NCBI RefSeq assembly: GCF_002556545.1
Contig: NZ_CP022685.1
Location: forward strand, 2,976,001-3,040,000
Reading direction: 5' to 3'
Origin: Streptomyces formicae
GTDB lineage: Bacteria > Actinomycetota > Actinomycetes > Streptomycetales > Streptomycetaceae
DNA: 64,000 nucleotides
Part shown: piece by piece, positions 1-7,863 of the stretch
Layout: each line of letters starts with the position of its first letter
How positions within the stretch are numbered: position 1 is the stretch's first letter
Notes under the pieces: model-generated
The model's input: only the letters and a program-made list of their open reading frames with translations
Told to the model about the DNA's origin: nothing
Database searches by the model: none
Position numbers and translations under genes: made by a program

Positions 1-220
1 CGGTGACGGACCGCTTGCCGCCGGGAAGGCGGTGGACGGTGACCTTGTCCCCGGTGATCAGGGTGACGGTCTCGGCGGCGCGTGGGGTGCGGGTGGCCTG
101 GGGCGCGGAACCGTCGGGGCCGGGCTCGGCGGTGGCGCTCTGCCCGGCAGGAAGCAGGGCGAACACGAGACCGGTGGCGGCCGCGAGCCCGGCTCTTCGC
201 CGGGCGGGGGCTCTGGTCAT
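1..220 (-). CDS. Secreted S8 (subtilisin-like) serine protease, N-terminal part only
   Basis: The gene runs off the left edge; only the first 73 or so codons are present. The ATG (CAT at 218-220) is followed by a typical Sec signal peptide: three Arg residues, then a hydrophobic Leu/Ala/Val stretch ending near an Ala-x-Ala site. The mature start contains VTLITGDKVTV, which I recognise from the propeptide region of large secreted Streptomyces subtilases. The catalytic Asp/His/Ser lie outside the window, so the family call rests on this N-terminal motif alone. It is divergent from the MreB-like gene across about 490 bp. Confidence 0.62.
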   Translation of the reverse strand, partial: MTRAPARRRAGLAAATGLVFALLPAGQSATAEPGPDGSAPQATRTPRAAETVTLITGDKVTVHRLPGGKRSVT

Positions 221-714
221 GGGGCTGCCTCTCTTCGTCGGACCCGGGCGGGGGTGGTGCCCGAGTGCTGCGAAGAGTGTCAGGGTCCTTGTGTTACAGG
301 GGAGTTGACGGGAAGTGGCGGAAAGCCGCCAGGGCACGTTCCCGCCAGGGGGCGTACGCGGAGGTGTCAGATCGGCGAGTATCCGCCTTCTCGCTACGGG
401 GCTGTCCGGGTCCACTGGAACCGGGGGTCGGGGGATCGGGGGATCGGGGGATCGGGGGCCGTTGGTACCGGGGCGTACCGTCACCGCCGCTGTCACAGTC
501 GCCGTCACAGTCGCCGTCAGAGAGCCCTCCCGTCAGGGGCGTTCGCCCCGAGCGGGGCGCGGGACGCCCTGCCTGCGACGCCTCGAAGACCACCCGTGCG
601 GCGGCACCCCGCCCGGCTCAGCCCAGCGCGCGCGCCGCCCGCGCCCACCGCACGATGCGAGACAGGACCGCCGTCCGACGGTCCGTACGGTCTGCGCTCT
701 CGGGAGGATCTGCC
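221..714. other. Divergent intergenic region with G-tract array and short repeats
   Basis: This 494-bp stretch separates the protease from the MreB-like gene and holds no gene I can support. It contains five consecutive G5 tracts at 423-458 separated by TC or ATC, and a 12-bp direct repeat (GTCACAGTCGCC) at 492-503 and 504-515. The right end holds the ribosome binding site GGGAGGA just before the ATG at 715. Open reading through this stretch is a by-product of high GC. Confidence 0.7.
423..458 (+). repeat. Five-tract G-quadruplex-like repeat
   Basis: G5 runs lie at 423-427, 430-434, 438-442, 446-450 and 454-458, with 2-3 base spacers (TC once, ATC three times). The core is a tandem 8-bp repeat GGGGGATC. 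Five G5 tracts with loops this short fit a very stable intramolecular G-quadruplex on the plus strand. It lies about 260 bp upstream of the MreB-like start, possibly in its leader or promoter region; any role is inference. Confidence 0.75.
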
Positions 715-1752
715 ATGACCGTCAGTCTGGAGCAGTTGCGCCGCTGCCATATCGCCGTCGACCTGGGGGCCGCTCGCACACGCGTGTTCGTGAAGGGCGC
801 GGGTCTCGTCGTCGACGAGCCGAGCGCCGCGGCCGTGAACACACGGACGGGCGCGCTCATCGCCGTCGGCCAGTTCGCGGAGCAGATGACGGGGCGTACG
901 CCCGGCTACATCCGGGTCGTCAGGCCCGTCTCCGGCGGCACGGTCGTCGACATCGAGATGGCCCAGCGGATGCTCCGTCACCTCCTCGGCGAGAAGCTCC
1001 GCCGCACCCTGCGCCGCAAGCCGAGGCTGCGCGCCGCCGCCTGCACCCCGCACGACGCGGACCCGCTCGCCCAGCGTGCCGCCGTCGAGACGATGGTCGG
1101 ACTCGGGGCGCGCCGGGTCGAGCTGGTGGACACGCTCATCGCGGCGGCGGTCGGCTGCGGGCTGCCCGTGGAGCGGCCGGAGGCGACGATGATCCTGGTC
1201 TGCGGCGCCGCGACGACCCAGGTCGCGGTGCTCTCGCTCGGCTCGATCGTGACGGCCCAGCGCATTCCCGTGGGCGGCGAGGCCATCGACCACGCGATCG
1301 TGCAACACCTGCGCCACCAGCACGAGTTGATGCTGCCTTCGCAGTCCGTACGGCCCCTCCAGCTCGCGCTGAGCGGCAACGGCCTGACCCCGCACGGGCC
1401 GGAGTCCACGGAGATCCACGGCCGGGACGTCGCAACGGGCCTCGCGCGCTCGGTCCAGGTGGACACGGCCGCCGTGCGCGACGCGATCCACACCCCGCTC
1501 ACCGCCGTGCTCGACGGCATCGGCAAGGTGCTGCGCGACTGCCCGCCCGACCTGGTGGCCGACCTCGCCGACCGGGGAATCATGATGGTCGGCGGCAGCG
1601 CACTGCTTCCCGGCCTCGACCAGATGCTGCGGGATGCGACCGGAATGCCCGTACATATCGCGGAAAGGCCGGATGTGTGCGCGGTGCTCGGGCTCGGTGC
1701 GATGCTGGAGGGCAAGATCCAGCCGCTGGTCCTGGACCCGCTGTCCGGCTGA
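715..1752 (+). CDS. MreB/Mbl-like actin-fold protein
   Basis: 345 aa, the normal length for MreB. The ATG at 715 has a good GGGAGGA site. N-terminal IAVDLGAARTRVFVKGAG is the phosphate-1 loop of the actin/Hsp70 fold. The middle part (about residues 90-180) carries the ETMVGLGARRVELVDTLIAAAVGCGLPVERPEATMILVC-type region as separate recognisable blocks (phosphate 2 near 155-165), and GIMMVGGSALLPGLD near 285 is the adenosine motif. It diverges from canonical MreB: phosphate-1 has DLGAARTR rather than DLGTANT. Streptomyces encode MreB and Mbl paralogues that act in spore-wall synthesis; this divergent copy lies outside an mreBCD cluster and is followed after 14 bp by a sensor kinase gene, suggesting co-transcription. 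Its exact role is unknown to me. Confidence 0.78.
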   Translation: MTVSLEQLRRCHIAVDLGAARTRVFVKGAGLVVDEPSAAAVNTRTGALIAVGQFAEQMTGRTPGYIRVVRPVSGGTVVDIEMAQRMLRHLLGEKLRRTLRRKPRLRAAACTPHDADPLAQRAAVETMVGLGARRVELVDTLIAAAVGCGLPVERPEATMILVCGAATTQVAVLSLGSIVTAQRIPVGGEAIDHAIVQHLRHQHELMLPSQSVRPLQLALSGNGLTPHGPESTEIHGRDVATGLARSVQVDTAAVRDAIHTPLTAVLDGIGKVLRDCPPDLVADLADRGIMMVGGSALLPGLDQMLRDATGMPVHIAERPDVCAVLGLGAMLEGKIQPLVLDPLSG

Positions 1753-1766
1753 CCGGCACGACGCAC

Positions 1767-3767
1767 GTGCCCGACCCCCACACGGAATACGCAACCGAGA
1801 TGCCCTTGCCCGCAGGAGCGGAAGCACCGCTGCCGTCCGTCCCTCCGCTCCTGGAGGCGGTCCTCACCGTCGGCACCGACCTGGAACTGCACGCCACGCT
1901 CCAGCACATCGTGGACAGCGCGGCCCGGCTGACCGGGGCGGGGTACGGCACGCTCACCGTCGGCACGGCGGGCGCGGGGGGCCCGGCGGAGCTGTACGTG
2001 GCGGGCGAGAGGCCACCGGCGGGGCCCGCCTCGGCGTCGGACGTCATCGGCGTGCCGATCCACGTCCACGACGAGGCGTTCGGCGACCTGCTGCTCGCGC
2101 GCAAGGAGCGGGGCGCTTTCACCGAGGACGACCGGCAGCTCCTGAAGGTCCTGGCGGGCCAGGCGGGCATCGCCATCGGCAACGCGCGCCTGTTCGAGAC
2201 GGCCCGCCAGCGGGAGCGCTGGATCGAGGGCGCGGCCGCGGTCACCACGGCGCTCCTCACGGGTGAGGAGGCGGCGGACGCGCTGATGACGGTGGCGGAC
2301 CGCGCGCGCGTGCTCGCGGGCGCGGCGGCGGGCGTGATCCTGCAGCCCACGGAGGCGGGCGGCATGACGATCGTCGCAGCCGCCACGGACGGCGCCCCGC
2401 ACGGCTGGGGCACGAAGTCCTGGCGGGGCGCCCACACCGGATCCCAGCGGGGCGCCCACACCGACCCCCCACACACCCCGACCCACCAGCCACCCCCTCA
2501 AGCACAGGAGACCAGGCCCGAGAGCCGCACCACCCCCGCGCCCACCCCCGACACGGCCCGCGAGGCGGAACCCGGGCAGGGCGCCCACACCGACCCCCCA
2601 CACGCCCCGACCCACCAGCCACCCCCTCAAGCACAAGAGACCAGGCCCGAGAGCCGCACCACCCCCGCACCCGCCCCCGACACGGCCCGCGAGGCGGAAC
2701 CCGGGCAGGACGCGCACACCAACCCCCCACACACCCCGACCCACCAGCCACCCCCTCAAGCACAGGAGACCAGGCCCGAGAGCCGCACCACCCCCGCACC
2801 CGCCCCGGACACGGCCCGCGACGCGGAACCCGGGCAGGGCGCCCGCACCGACGGCCCTCTCGGCCCGGCCCAGCCGAGGAACGCCCCCGGCGCCCCCAGC
2901 CCCACTCCCCCCAGCCTCAGCCCCAACGACCTGATCGGCACCACCATCGAGCCCGGGAGCGCCGTGCTGGAGCAACTGCTCGGTGGGGAGCCCGTGTTCA
3001 TCGAGGATTCGGCGACCGACCCGCGCATGACCACGCACGTGCGCGCACGGTTCGGGCCCAGCATGATGCTGCCGTTGCAGGCGGGCGGGCGGCTCATCGG
3101 GACGCTCGCGCTGCCCCGGCGGCGCGGCGCGCCCGCCTACACCGCCGCCGAGCGGCTGCTCGCCACCCAGTTCGCCTCGCAGGCCGCCCTCGCCCTCGTG
3201 CTCGCCGACGCCCAGCAGAGCCGACAGCGGCTCGCCGTCTTCGAGGACCGCGACCGCATCGCGCGGGACCTGCACGACCTGGTCGTCCAGCGCCTCTTCG
3301 CGACCGGCATGATGCTGGAGTCGACCCGCCGCAGGGCGGGATCGGCCAAGGTCGAGTCCACCCTCGACCACGCCGTGGACGAGCTGGAGTCGACCATCCA
3401 GGAAGTCCGTACGGCCATCTTCGCGCTCCAGCAGCCGCCCGCCGACGCCCCGACAACCTTCCGGGGCAAGGTCCTGCGCGAGACGGCGGGCGCGGCCGCC
3501 GTGCTCGGCATCCAGCCGTCGACGCAGTTCGCGGGCGCCGTCGACACACAGGTCACGGAGCCGGTGGCGGGCCACCTCCTCGCGGCCCTGCGCCGCGCCC
3601 TCGCCGCCACGTCCCGGCGCACCGGCGTCAGCCGCGTCGACGTCACGGTCGACGCGCGGGCGACGCTGCCGGACGGCAGGACCGGCGTACGCCTGACGGT
3701 GCACGACGACGGCGCCACGGACGGCGTGGAGGCGGGCACGACGGTGACCTGGCAGGCGCCGCTGTAG
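1767..3767 (+). CDS. GAF-GAF sensor histidine kinase-like protein (DevS/DosT type) with internal repeats
   Basis: About 666 aa from GTG 1767; ATG 1800 is an alternative start and neither has a strong ribosome binding site. Order: GAF domain (about residues 30-145), a second GAF beginning near 155, a Thr/Pro-rich insertion of three 43-residue repeats (229-357), the rest of the GAF (about 385-480), a HisKA_3 helix with ARDLHDLVVQRLF (His503), and a C-terminal ATPase region. The insertion splits GAF2. The ATPase looks degenerate: where an N-box with Asn is expected it reads LLAALRRALAATSRRTG, with HDDGATDG and GTTVTW retained. It may therefore be a weak kinase or a scaffold partner. No response regulator is adjacent. 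It probably shares a transcript with the MreB-like gene 14 bp upstream. Confidence 0.78.
   Translation: MPDPHTEYATEMPLPAGAEAPLPSVPPLLEAVLTVGTDLELHATLQHIVDSAARLTGAGYGTLTVGTAGAGGPAELYVAGERPPAGPASASDVIGVPIHVHDEAFGDLLLARKERGAFTEDDRQLLKVLAGQAGIAIGNARLFETARQRERWIEGAAAVTTALLTGEEAADALMTVADRARVLAGAAAGVILQPTEAGGMTIVAAATDGAPHGWGTKSWRGAHTGSQRGAHTDPPHTPTHQPPPQAQETRPESRTTPAPTPDTAREAEPGQGAHTDPPHAPTHQPPPQAQETRPESRTTPAPAPDTAREAEPGQDAHTNPPHTPTHQPPPQAQETRPESRTTPAPAPDTARDAEPGQGARTDGPLGPAQPRNAPGAPSPTPPSLSPNDLIGTTIEPGSAVLEQLLGGEPVFIEDSATDPRMTTHVRARFGPSMMLPLQAGGRLIGTLALPRRRGAPAYTAAERLLATQFASQAALALVLADAQQSRQRLAVFEDRDRIARDLHDLVVQRLFATGMMLESTRRRAGSAKVESTLDHAVDELESTIQEVRTAIFALQQPPADAPTTFRGKVLRETAGAAAVLGIQPSTQFAGAVDTQVTEPVAGHLLAALRRALAATSRRTGVSRVDVTVDARATLPDGRTGVRLTVHDDGATDGVEAGTTVTWQAPL
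2451..2837 (+). repeat. Three tandem 129-bp in-frame coding repeats
   Basis: Three near-identical 129-bp units begin at 2451, 2580 and 2709; a few bases of a fourth follow at 2838. Each encodes 43 residues beginning AHT and containing PTHQPPPQAQETRPESRTTP. The period is a multiple of three, so copy-number change keeps the frame of the surrounding GAF domain. A shorter echo (GAHTGSQRGAHT) lies just upstream. Confidence 0.92.
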
Positions 3768-3849
3768 GCGGGGACCACGCACCGCGCCCCGTGTCCAGGG
3801 GAGAGATGACCGCGTACAGTCACCCACCTGTCGCCGTCGGGAGGTACAC

Positions 3850-4404
3850 GTGGGTTCGCCCAAGATCGACCGGTCGCTCGAGCAGGTACTGGCGCACCGG
3901 CAGCTCTTCCTGAGAACCGAACACGGCAGACGCACCGTCGTCGTGTGCCTGGCGGACGGCAGCCCGGAAGGCTTCGAGATCGGCCGCGTCCTCTCGGGGA
4001 CCGGGCCCACCGGCTGGGTCGTACGCCACCGCCTGCGCCTGCCCGACGGCACGTACGACGTGCAGGAGAACGAGGGCCTGTCCTGGATCGGCCTCGACCA
4101 GCACATCGCCGACGTCCTCCAGTTCGCCGCGTACGCCGATGTCCTGCGCCGCAAGGAGGTCACGTCGGGCGTGGCCACCACGTACACCGCCCGCCTCGGC
4201 CCGGAGCTGGCGGCGTGGCTCGCCGACGTCCCCGCGCCGGAGGGCATCACCGACCTCGGCGACGGCAGGGTCCGGCTCACCGAGTCCGCCGTCGCCCACC
4301 TGCGCTGCCCTTCGACCCTCTACACGCTGGTCCTCTGGGTGCACCCCACCATGGACACCCTGATGATCGAGATGGACACCTACGACCTGACCCGCGAGGG
4401 ATGA
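3850..4404 (+). CDS. Conserved hypothetical protein, 184 aa
   Basis: GTG start at 3850, preceded by GGGAGG at good spacing. The protein has no signal peptide or membrane segment. It has an alternating hydrophobic/charged pattern with many Trp/Tyr (WVVRHRLRLPDGTYDV, SWIGLDQHIADVLQF) and an acidic C-terminus (LMIEMDTYDLTREG). I do not recognise a named domain. The coding signal is strong (third-position GC, clear start). It lies 82 bp after the sensor kinase gene and converges with modBC, 30 bp away. Confidence 0.8.
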   Translation: MGSPKIDRSLEQVLAHRQLFLRTEHGRRTVVVCLADGSPEGFEIGRVLSGTGPTGWVVRHRLRLPDGTYDVQENEGLSWIGLDQHIADVLQFAAYADVLRRKEVTSGVATTYTARLGPELAAWLADVPAPEGITDLGDGRVRLTESAVAHLRCPSTLYTLVLWVHPTMDTLMIEMDTYDLTREG

Positions 4405-4434
4405 CGGCCCGGGCCCGGAGCCCGGAGCCGCGCC

Positions 4435-6375
4435 TCAGAGCTCCACGACCGAGACCTCCGTCGCCTTCACGCTCGTCCACACCTCGGCCCCGTCCGCGAG
4501 CCCCAGTTCGAGCGCGGCCTGCGGCGTGATCTCGGCGACCAGGTCGGGCGCCCGGTCCGAGGTGATCAGGACGCGCAGCCTGCTCCCCGCGGACGTGATC
4601 TCCCGCACCGTGCCGGGCCACACGTTGCGCGGGCTGCCCGCCGGTTTCTCGCGGTGCACGGAGACGGCCTCCGGCGCGATGACGGCCAGCGCCCGCGTCC
4701 CCGCACCGAGCGGGTCCGCCACGACGAGCCGCCCCTCCCCCGCGAGCCCGAGGTTCCCCTCGGCGTCCGCCGTGCCGGGCCACGCGTTGCGGCCGAGCAT
4801 CCGCGCCACCCAGGGCGAGCGCGGGTGCCTGGCCACCTCGGCGGGCGGCGCGTCCTGCAACGTACGCCCTTCGTCGAGTACGAGGACCCGGTCGGCCAGC
4901 GAGACCGCCTCGACGGGATCGTGCGTGACGATGAGACAGACCCCGCCGAAACCGTCGAGGTGCCGCCGCAGCGTGTGCCGCACATGGGCCCGCGTGGTCT
5001 GGTCGAGCGCGGCGAGCGGCTCGTCGAGGAGCAGCAGCCGGGGCCGCGCGGCGAGCGCCCGCGCAAGGGCGACCCGCTGCGCCTGCCCGCCGGACAACTG
5101 CGCGGGCCTGCGGTGCGCGAGGTGCCCGACGCCGAGCCGGTCGAGCCACTCCCGCGCCGCCGCGCGGGCTTCCGCCCGCCGGACGCCCTGGGCGCGCAGC
5201 CCGTACGCCGTGTTGCCGAGCGCGGTCAGGTGCGGGAAGAGCGCGCCTTCCTGGGGCACCCAGGCGACCCCGCGCCGGTGCGGCGGCAGCGCGGTGACGT
5301 CGCGTTCGCCGAGCCGCAGCTCCGCGTTGGCGCGCGGGGTGAGGCCGAGCAGGGCGCGCAGCAGGGTCGTCTTGCCCGCGCCGTTGGGCCCGACGACGGC
5401 GATGGTGGTGCCGGGCTCGGCGTCGAGGGTGAGTTCGTTGTAGCCGGTGACGGTGGCGCTCAGCGCCCACTTGTCCCGCGGCGCCTCGGACGTCACGATC
5501 CGGTGCGGCGGCTCCACGGCCACGTCGCCGTCGTCCGCCGCCGCGGGATCGGCGCCCCGTACGCGTACGGAGGAGGCCCCCGCCGTCCACCGCCCGCGCA
5601 GCCCCACGAGCACGGCCATGGCGATGGCGAGGAGCAGCAGCGAGAGCGAGGTCGCGGCCTCCGGCGAGTCCTGGAGCAGCAGGTACACCTGGAGCGGCAG
5701 GGTCTGCGTGGTGCCCGGCAGGTTGCCCGCGAAGGTGATCGTGGCCCCGAACTCGCCGAGCGCCCGCGCCCAGGTCAGCGCGGCGCCCGCGGCGAGCCCG
5801 GGGGCGACCATCGGCAGCGTGACGGTGAGGAACACCCGTACGGGAGAGGCCCCGAGGGACGCCGCCGTCTCCTCGAAACCGGGCCGCAGCCCGCCGAGCG
5901 CCCCCTCCAGACTGATCACCAGGAACGGCATCGCCACGAACGTCGCCGCGACCACCGCACCGGAGGTGTGGAAGGGCAGCACGATCCCGAAGGTGTTCTC
6001 CAGCCAGGGCCCGAGCAGCCCGCGTCGCCCGAACCCGAGCAGGAGCGCGACGCCGCCGACGGTCGGCGGCAGCACCATCGGCAGCAGCACGAGGGACCGT
6101 ACGAGCGCCTTCCCCCGGAAGTCGACCCTCGCGAGCAGCCAGGCGAGCGGCACCCCGAGCAGCAGGGACAGACCGAGCGCCCAGAAGGACACGACGAGCG
6201 AGAGCTTGAGCGCCTGGGTGACCCCGGGCGTGGTCAGGTGCGTGCCGAGCCGGCCCCACTCGGTCCGCGCGAGGATGCCGACGAGCGGCATCAGCAGGAA
6301 CGCGACGGCGAGCAGGGCGGGCACGGCCAGCGTCAGCGGCGTACGGGTCCGGGAACGGGACCGGTTCGGGATCAT
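4435..6375 (-). CDS. Molybdate ABC transporter, fused permease and ATPase (ModB-ModC)
   Basis: 646 aa carrying two subunits in one chain. Residues about 15-255 form an ABC permease with five or six membrane spans and an EAA loop (EETAASLGASPVRVFLTVTLP). After a linker, the ATPase has Walker A GPNGAGKTT (about 328-336), signature LSGGQAQR, Walker B LLLLDEPLAALD and H-loop IVTHD. The C-terminal 90 residues are a TOBE/Mop oxyanion-sensing domain (VREITSAGSRLRVLI). It imports molybdate delivered by the ModA lipoprotein encoded 32 bp upstream in the same operon. Separate modB and modC genes are the usual arrangement in bacteria; the fusion is the unusual point. Mo is needed by the nitrate reductase at 29 kb. 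Confidence 0.92.
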   Translation of the reverse strand: MIPNRSRSRTRTPLTLAVPALLAVAFLLMPLVGILARTEWGRLGTHLTTPGVTQALKLSLVVSFWALGLSLLLGVPLAWLLARVDFRGKALVRSLVLLPMVLPPTVGGVALLLGFGRRGLLGPWLENTFGIVLPFHTSGAVVAATFVAMPFLVISLEGALGGLRPGFEETAASLGASPVRVFLTVTLPMVAPGLAAGAALTWARALGEFGATITFAGNLPGTTQTLPLQVYLLLQDSPEAATSLSLLLLAIAMAVLVGLRGRWTAGASSVRVRGADPAAADDGDVAVEPPHRIVTSEAPRDKWALSATVTGYNELTLDAEPGTTIAVVGPNGAGKTTLLRALLGLTPRANAELRLGERDVTALPPHRRGVAWVPQEGALFPHLTALGNTAYGLRAQGVRRAEARAAAREWLDRLGVGHLAHRRPAQLSGGQAQRVALARALAARPRLLLLDEPLAALDQTTRAHVRHTLRRHLDGFGGVCLIVTHDPVEAVSLADRVLVLDEGRTLQDAPPAEVARHPRSPWVARMLGRNAWPGTADAEGNLGLAGEGRLVVADPLGAGTRALAVIAPEAVSVHREKPAGSPRNVWPGTVREITSAGSRLRVLITSDRAPDLVAEITPQAALELGLADGAEVWTSVKATEVSVVEL

Positions 6376-6407
6376 GGCGGCTCGACTACGGCTCGGCTAC
6401 GGCTGGA

Positions 6408-7205
6408 CTACGGCTTCTGGAAGCCCGCGTCCCGCAGGATCTTCTGCGCCTCGGGCGTGCTCAGCCACTTCACGAACGCGGCGGCGGCGTCGCCGTTCTT
6501 CGAGCCCTTGAGGGTCGCGGCCGGGTACGAGGCGACGGCGTTCTGGTCGTCGGGGATCTCCACGGCGTCGACCTTGTCGGTCGCGGTGGCGGCGTCCGTC
6601 TTGTAGACGATGCCCGCGTCGGCCTCGCCGAGCTCGACCTTGCTGAGCACGGACCGGACGTTCGCCTCCTTGGAGACGGGCTTCACGGTGATCTTCTGCG
6701 CGTCGAGCACCTGCTTGCTGTAGCGCCCGACGGGCACGGTGTCGTCGGCGAGGACGACCTTCAGCTTGCTGTTCGCGAGGTCCTTGAGCGTCTTGACCCT
6801 GTCCGGATTGCCCTCGCGCGTGGCGATCACGAGCCGGTTCTTGGCGATGACGGTGGGCGTGCCGGTCTCGCCCTTGAGCCCGTCCATGGTCTTGGTGTCG
6901 GCGGTCACCAGGACATCGGCGGGCGACCCCTGCTTGACCTGCGCGGCGAGCTCCTGGGACCCGGCCGGGGAGATCGTCAGCCTGGTGCCGGGGTACTCCT
7001 TCTCGTACACCTTCTCGGCGGTGGCGAAGACGTCGGTGAGCGACGAGGCGGCGAGAACGGTGAGGTTCACGTCCTTGCCGCCCCCGCCCTTCTTGCTCGC
7101 GTCGTCGTCATCGTTGCCGCAGGCGGCGAGCGGGACGAGCAGGGCGGCGGTCACGACGGCGGCGGCACCGCGGCGGGCGGTGAGCGCGGAGTGCTTCGGG
7201 GACAT
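6408..7205 (-). CDS. modA: Molybdate-binding lipoprotein ModA
   Basis: 265 aa. The signal peptide ends in a lipobox LAAC with Cys29, so the protein is predicted to be anchored outside the membrane. The body is a type II periplasmic-binding fold: VNLTVLAASSLTDVF near the start, PAGSQELAAQVKQGSPADVLVTAD, GVP-like VPVGRYSKQVL, and DAGIVYKTDA, all typical of ModA. It binds molybdate or tungstate and passes it to the ModBC fusion encoded immediately downstream (32-bp gap). The HTH-TOBE regulator gene is 60 bp upstream in the same direction. Confidence 0.93.
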   Translation of the reverse strand: MSPKHSALTARRGAAAVVTAALLVPLAACGNDDDDASKKGGGGKDVNLTVLAASSLTDVFATAEKVYEKEYPGTRLTISPAGSQELAAQVKQGSPADVLVTADTKTMDGLKGETGTPTVIAKNRLVIATREGNPDRVKTLKDLANSKLKVVLADDTVPVGRYSKQVLDAQKITVKPVSKEANVRSVLSKVELGEADAGIVYKTDAATATDKVDAVEIPDDQNAVASYPAATLKGSKNGDAAAAFVKWLSTPEAQKILRDAGFQKP

Positions 7206-7265
7206 GGGACGGAACTCCTTGCGGAAGTACGGAGAGGTGCGGGAGCGGCGGCCGGGCGTCGTCGG

Positions 7266-7667
7266 TCAGGTCCTGTCGATGTGCACGTTGGTGGACTTCA
7301 CCCGGGCCGTGGCCTGCATCCCGACCTCCAGGCCGAGCTCCTCCACCGCCTCCCGGGTCAACAGCGAGACCAGCCGGTGGGGCCCGGCCTGGATCTCCAC
7401 CTGGGCGGCCACGTCACCGAGCTTCACGGCGGTGACGATGCCGGGAAAGGCGTTGCGGGCGGAGGTGTACGAGACCTCCTCCTCACCCGCACCGCCCCCG
7501 TTCTGCCCGACCTCGACGGAGAAGGCGGCGAGGTCCTGCCCGTCGATGAGTCGGCGCCCGCCTTCATCGCGGTGCGTGGCGACCCGACCGGCATCCGCCC
7601 ATCGCCGAGCGGTATCGGGACTGACACCGAGCAGACGCGCGGCCTGCCCAATCGTGTAGGACTGCAT
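7266..7667 (-). CDS. HTH-TOBE molybdate-responsive regulator
   Basis: 133 aa from ATG at 7667; an in-frame ATG at 7724 would add 19 residues. The N-terminal 50 residues are a MerR/excisionase-type helix-turn-helix (YTIGQAARLLGVSPDTARRWADAG, wing THRDEGGRRLIDG). The C-terminal half is a TOBE (Mop) domain: SARNAFPGIVTAVKLGDVAAQVEIQ, then LTREAVEELGLEVGMQATARVKSTNVHI. This combination suits a single-chain molybdate sensor controlling the modABC genes downstream. I chose 7667 because MQSYTIG is the natural family start, though no strong ribosome binding site is visible for either start. Confidence 0.83.
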   Translation of the reverse strand: MQSYTIGQAARLLGVSPDTARRWADAGRVATHRDEGGRRLIDGQDLAAFSVEVGQNGGGAGEEEVSYTSARNAFPGIVTAVKLGDVAAQVEIQAGPHRLVSLLTREAVEELGLEVGMQATARVKSTNVHIDRT

Positions 7668-7738
7668 GTGCGACAAGATAAGCGCGATTGCCTCGCATTT
7701 GGAAAACTTGAGACGGATCTCCATCGTAAATGCAAGCC

Positions 7739-7760
7739 CCCTAGGAGGAACCTCCAAGGG
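7739..7760. promoter_or_regulatory. 22-bp inverted repeat in the mod / BrkB divergent region
   Basis: CCCTAGGAGG and CCTCCAAGGG are separated by AA and pair at 9 of 10 positions. The dyad lies 72-93 bp upstream of the HTH-TOBE start, between it and the divergent BrkB-like gene. A second pair of arms, GCATTT near 7696 and AAATGC near 7728, lies alongside. Either could be the operator of the molybdate regulator; this is position-based inference. Confidence 0.4.
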
Positions 7761-7863
7761 CCTGGCCGGGCGCTGACCCAAAGGCGACGTACAACGACCT
7801 GGCCGCACACGGCGTCGCCCGGCTCCGCGCATACGCCCCGCGAACCGGTCAACTCGCCCTCGC

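Noticed and set aside
978..4280. Very long minus-strand open frame (about 1100 codons) across the MreB-like and kinase genes
   Set aside because: High GC leaves antisense frames open; the plus-strand genes have recognisable domains, and the antisense product is Arg/Gly/Pro-rich with no domain.
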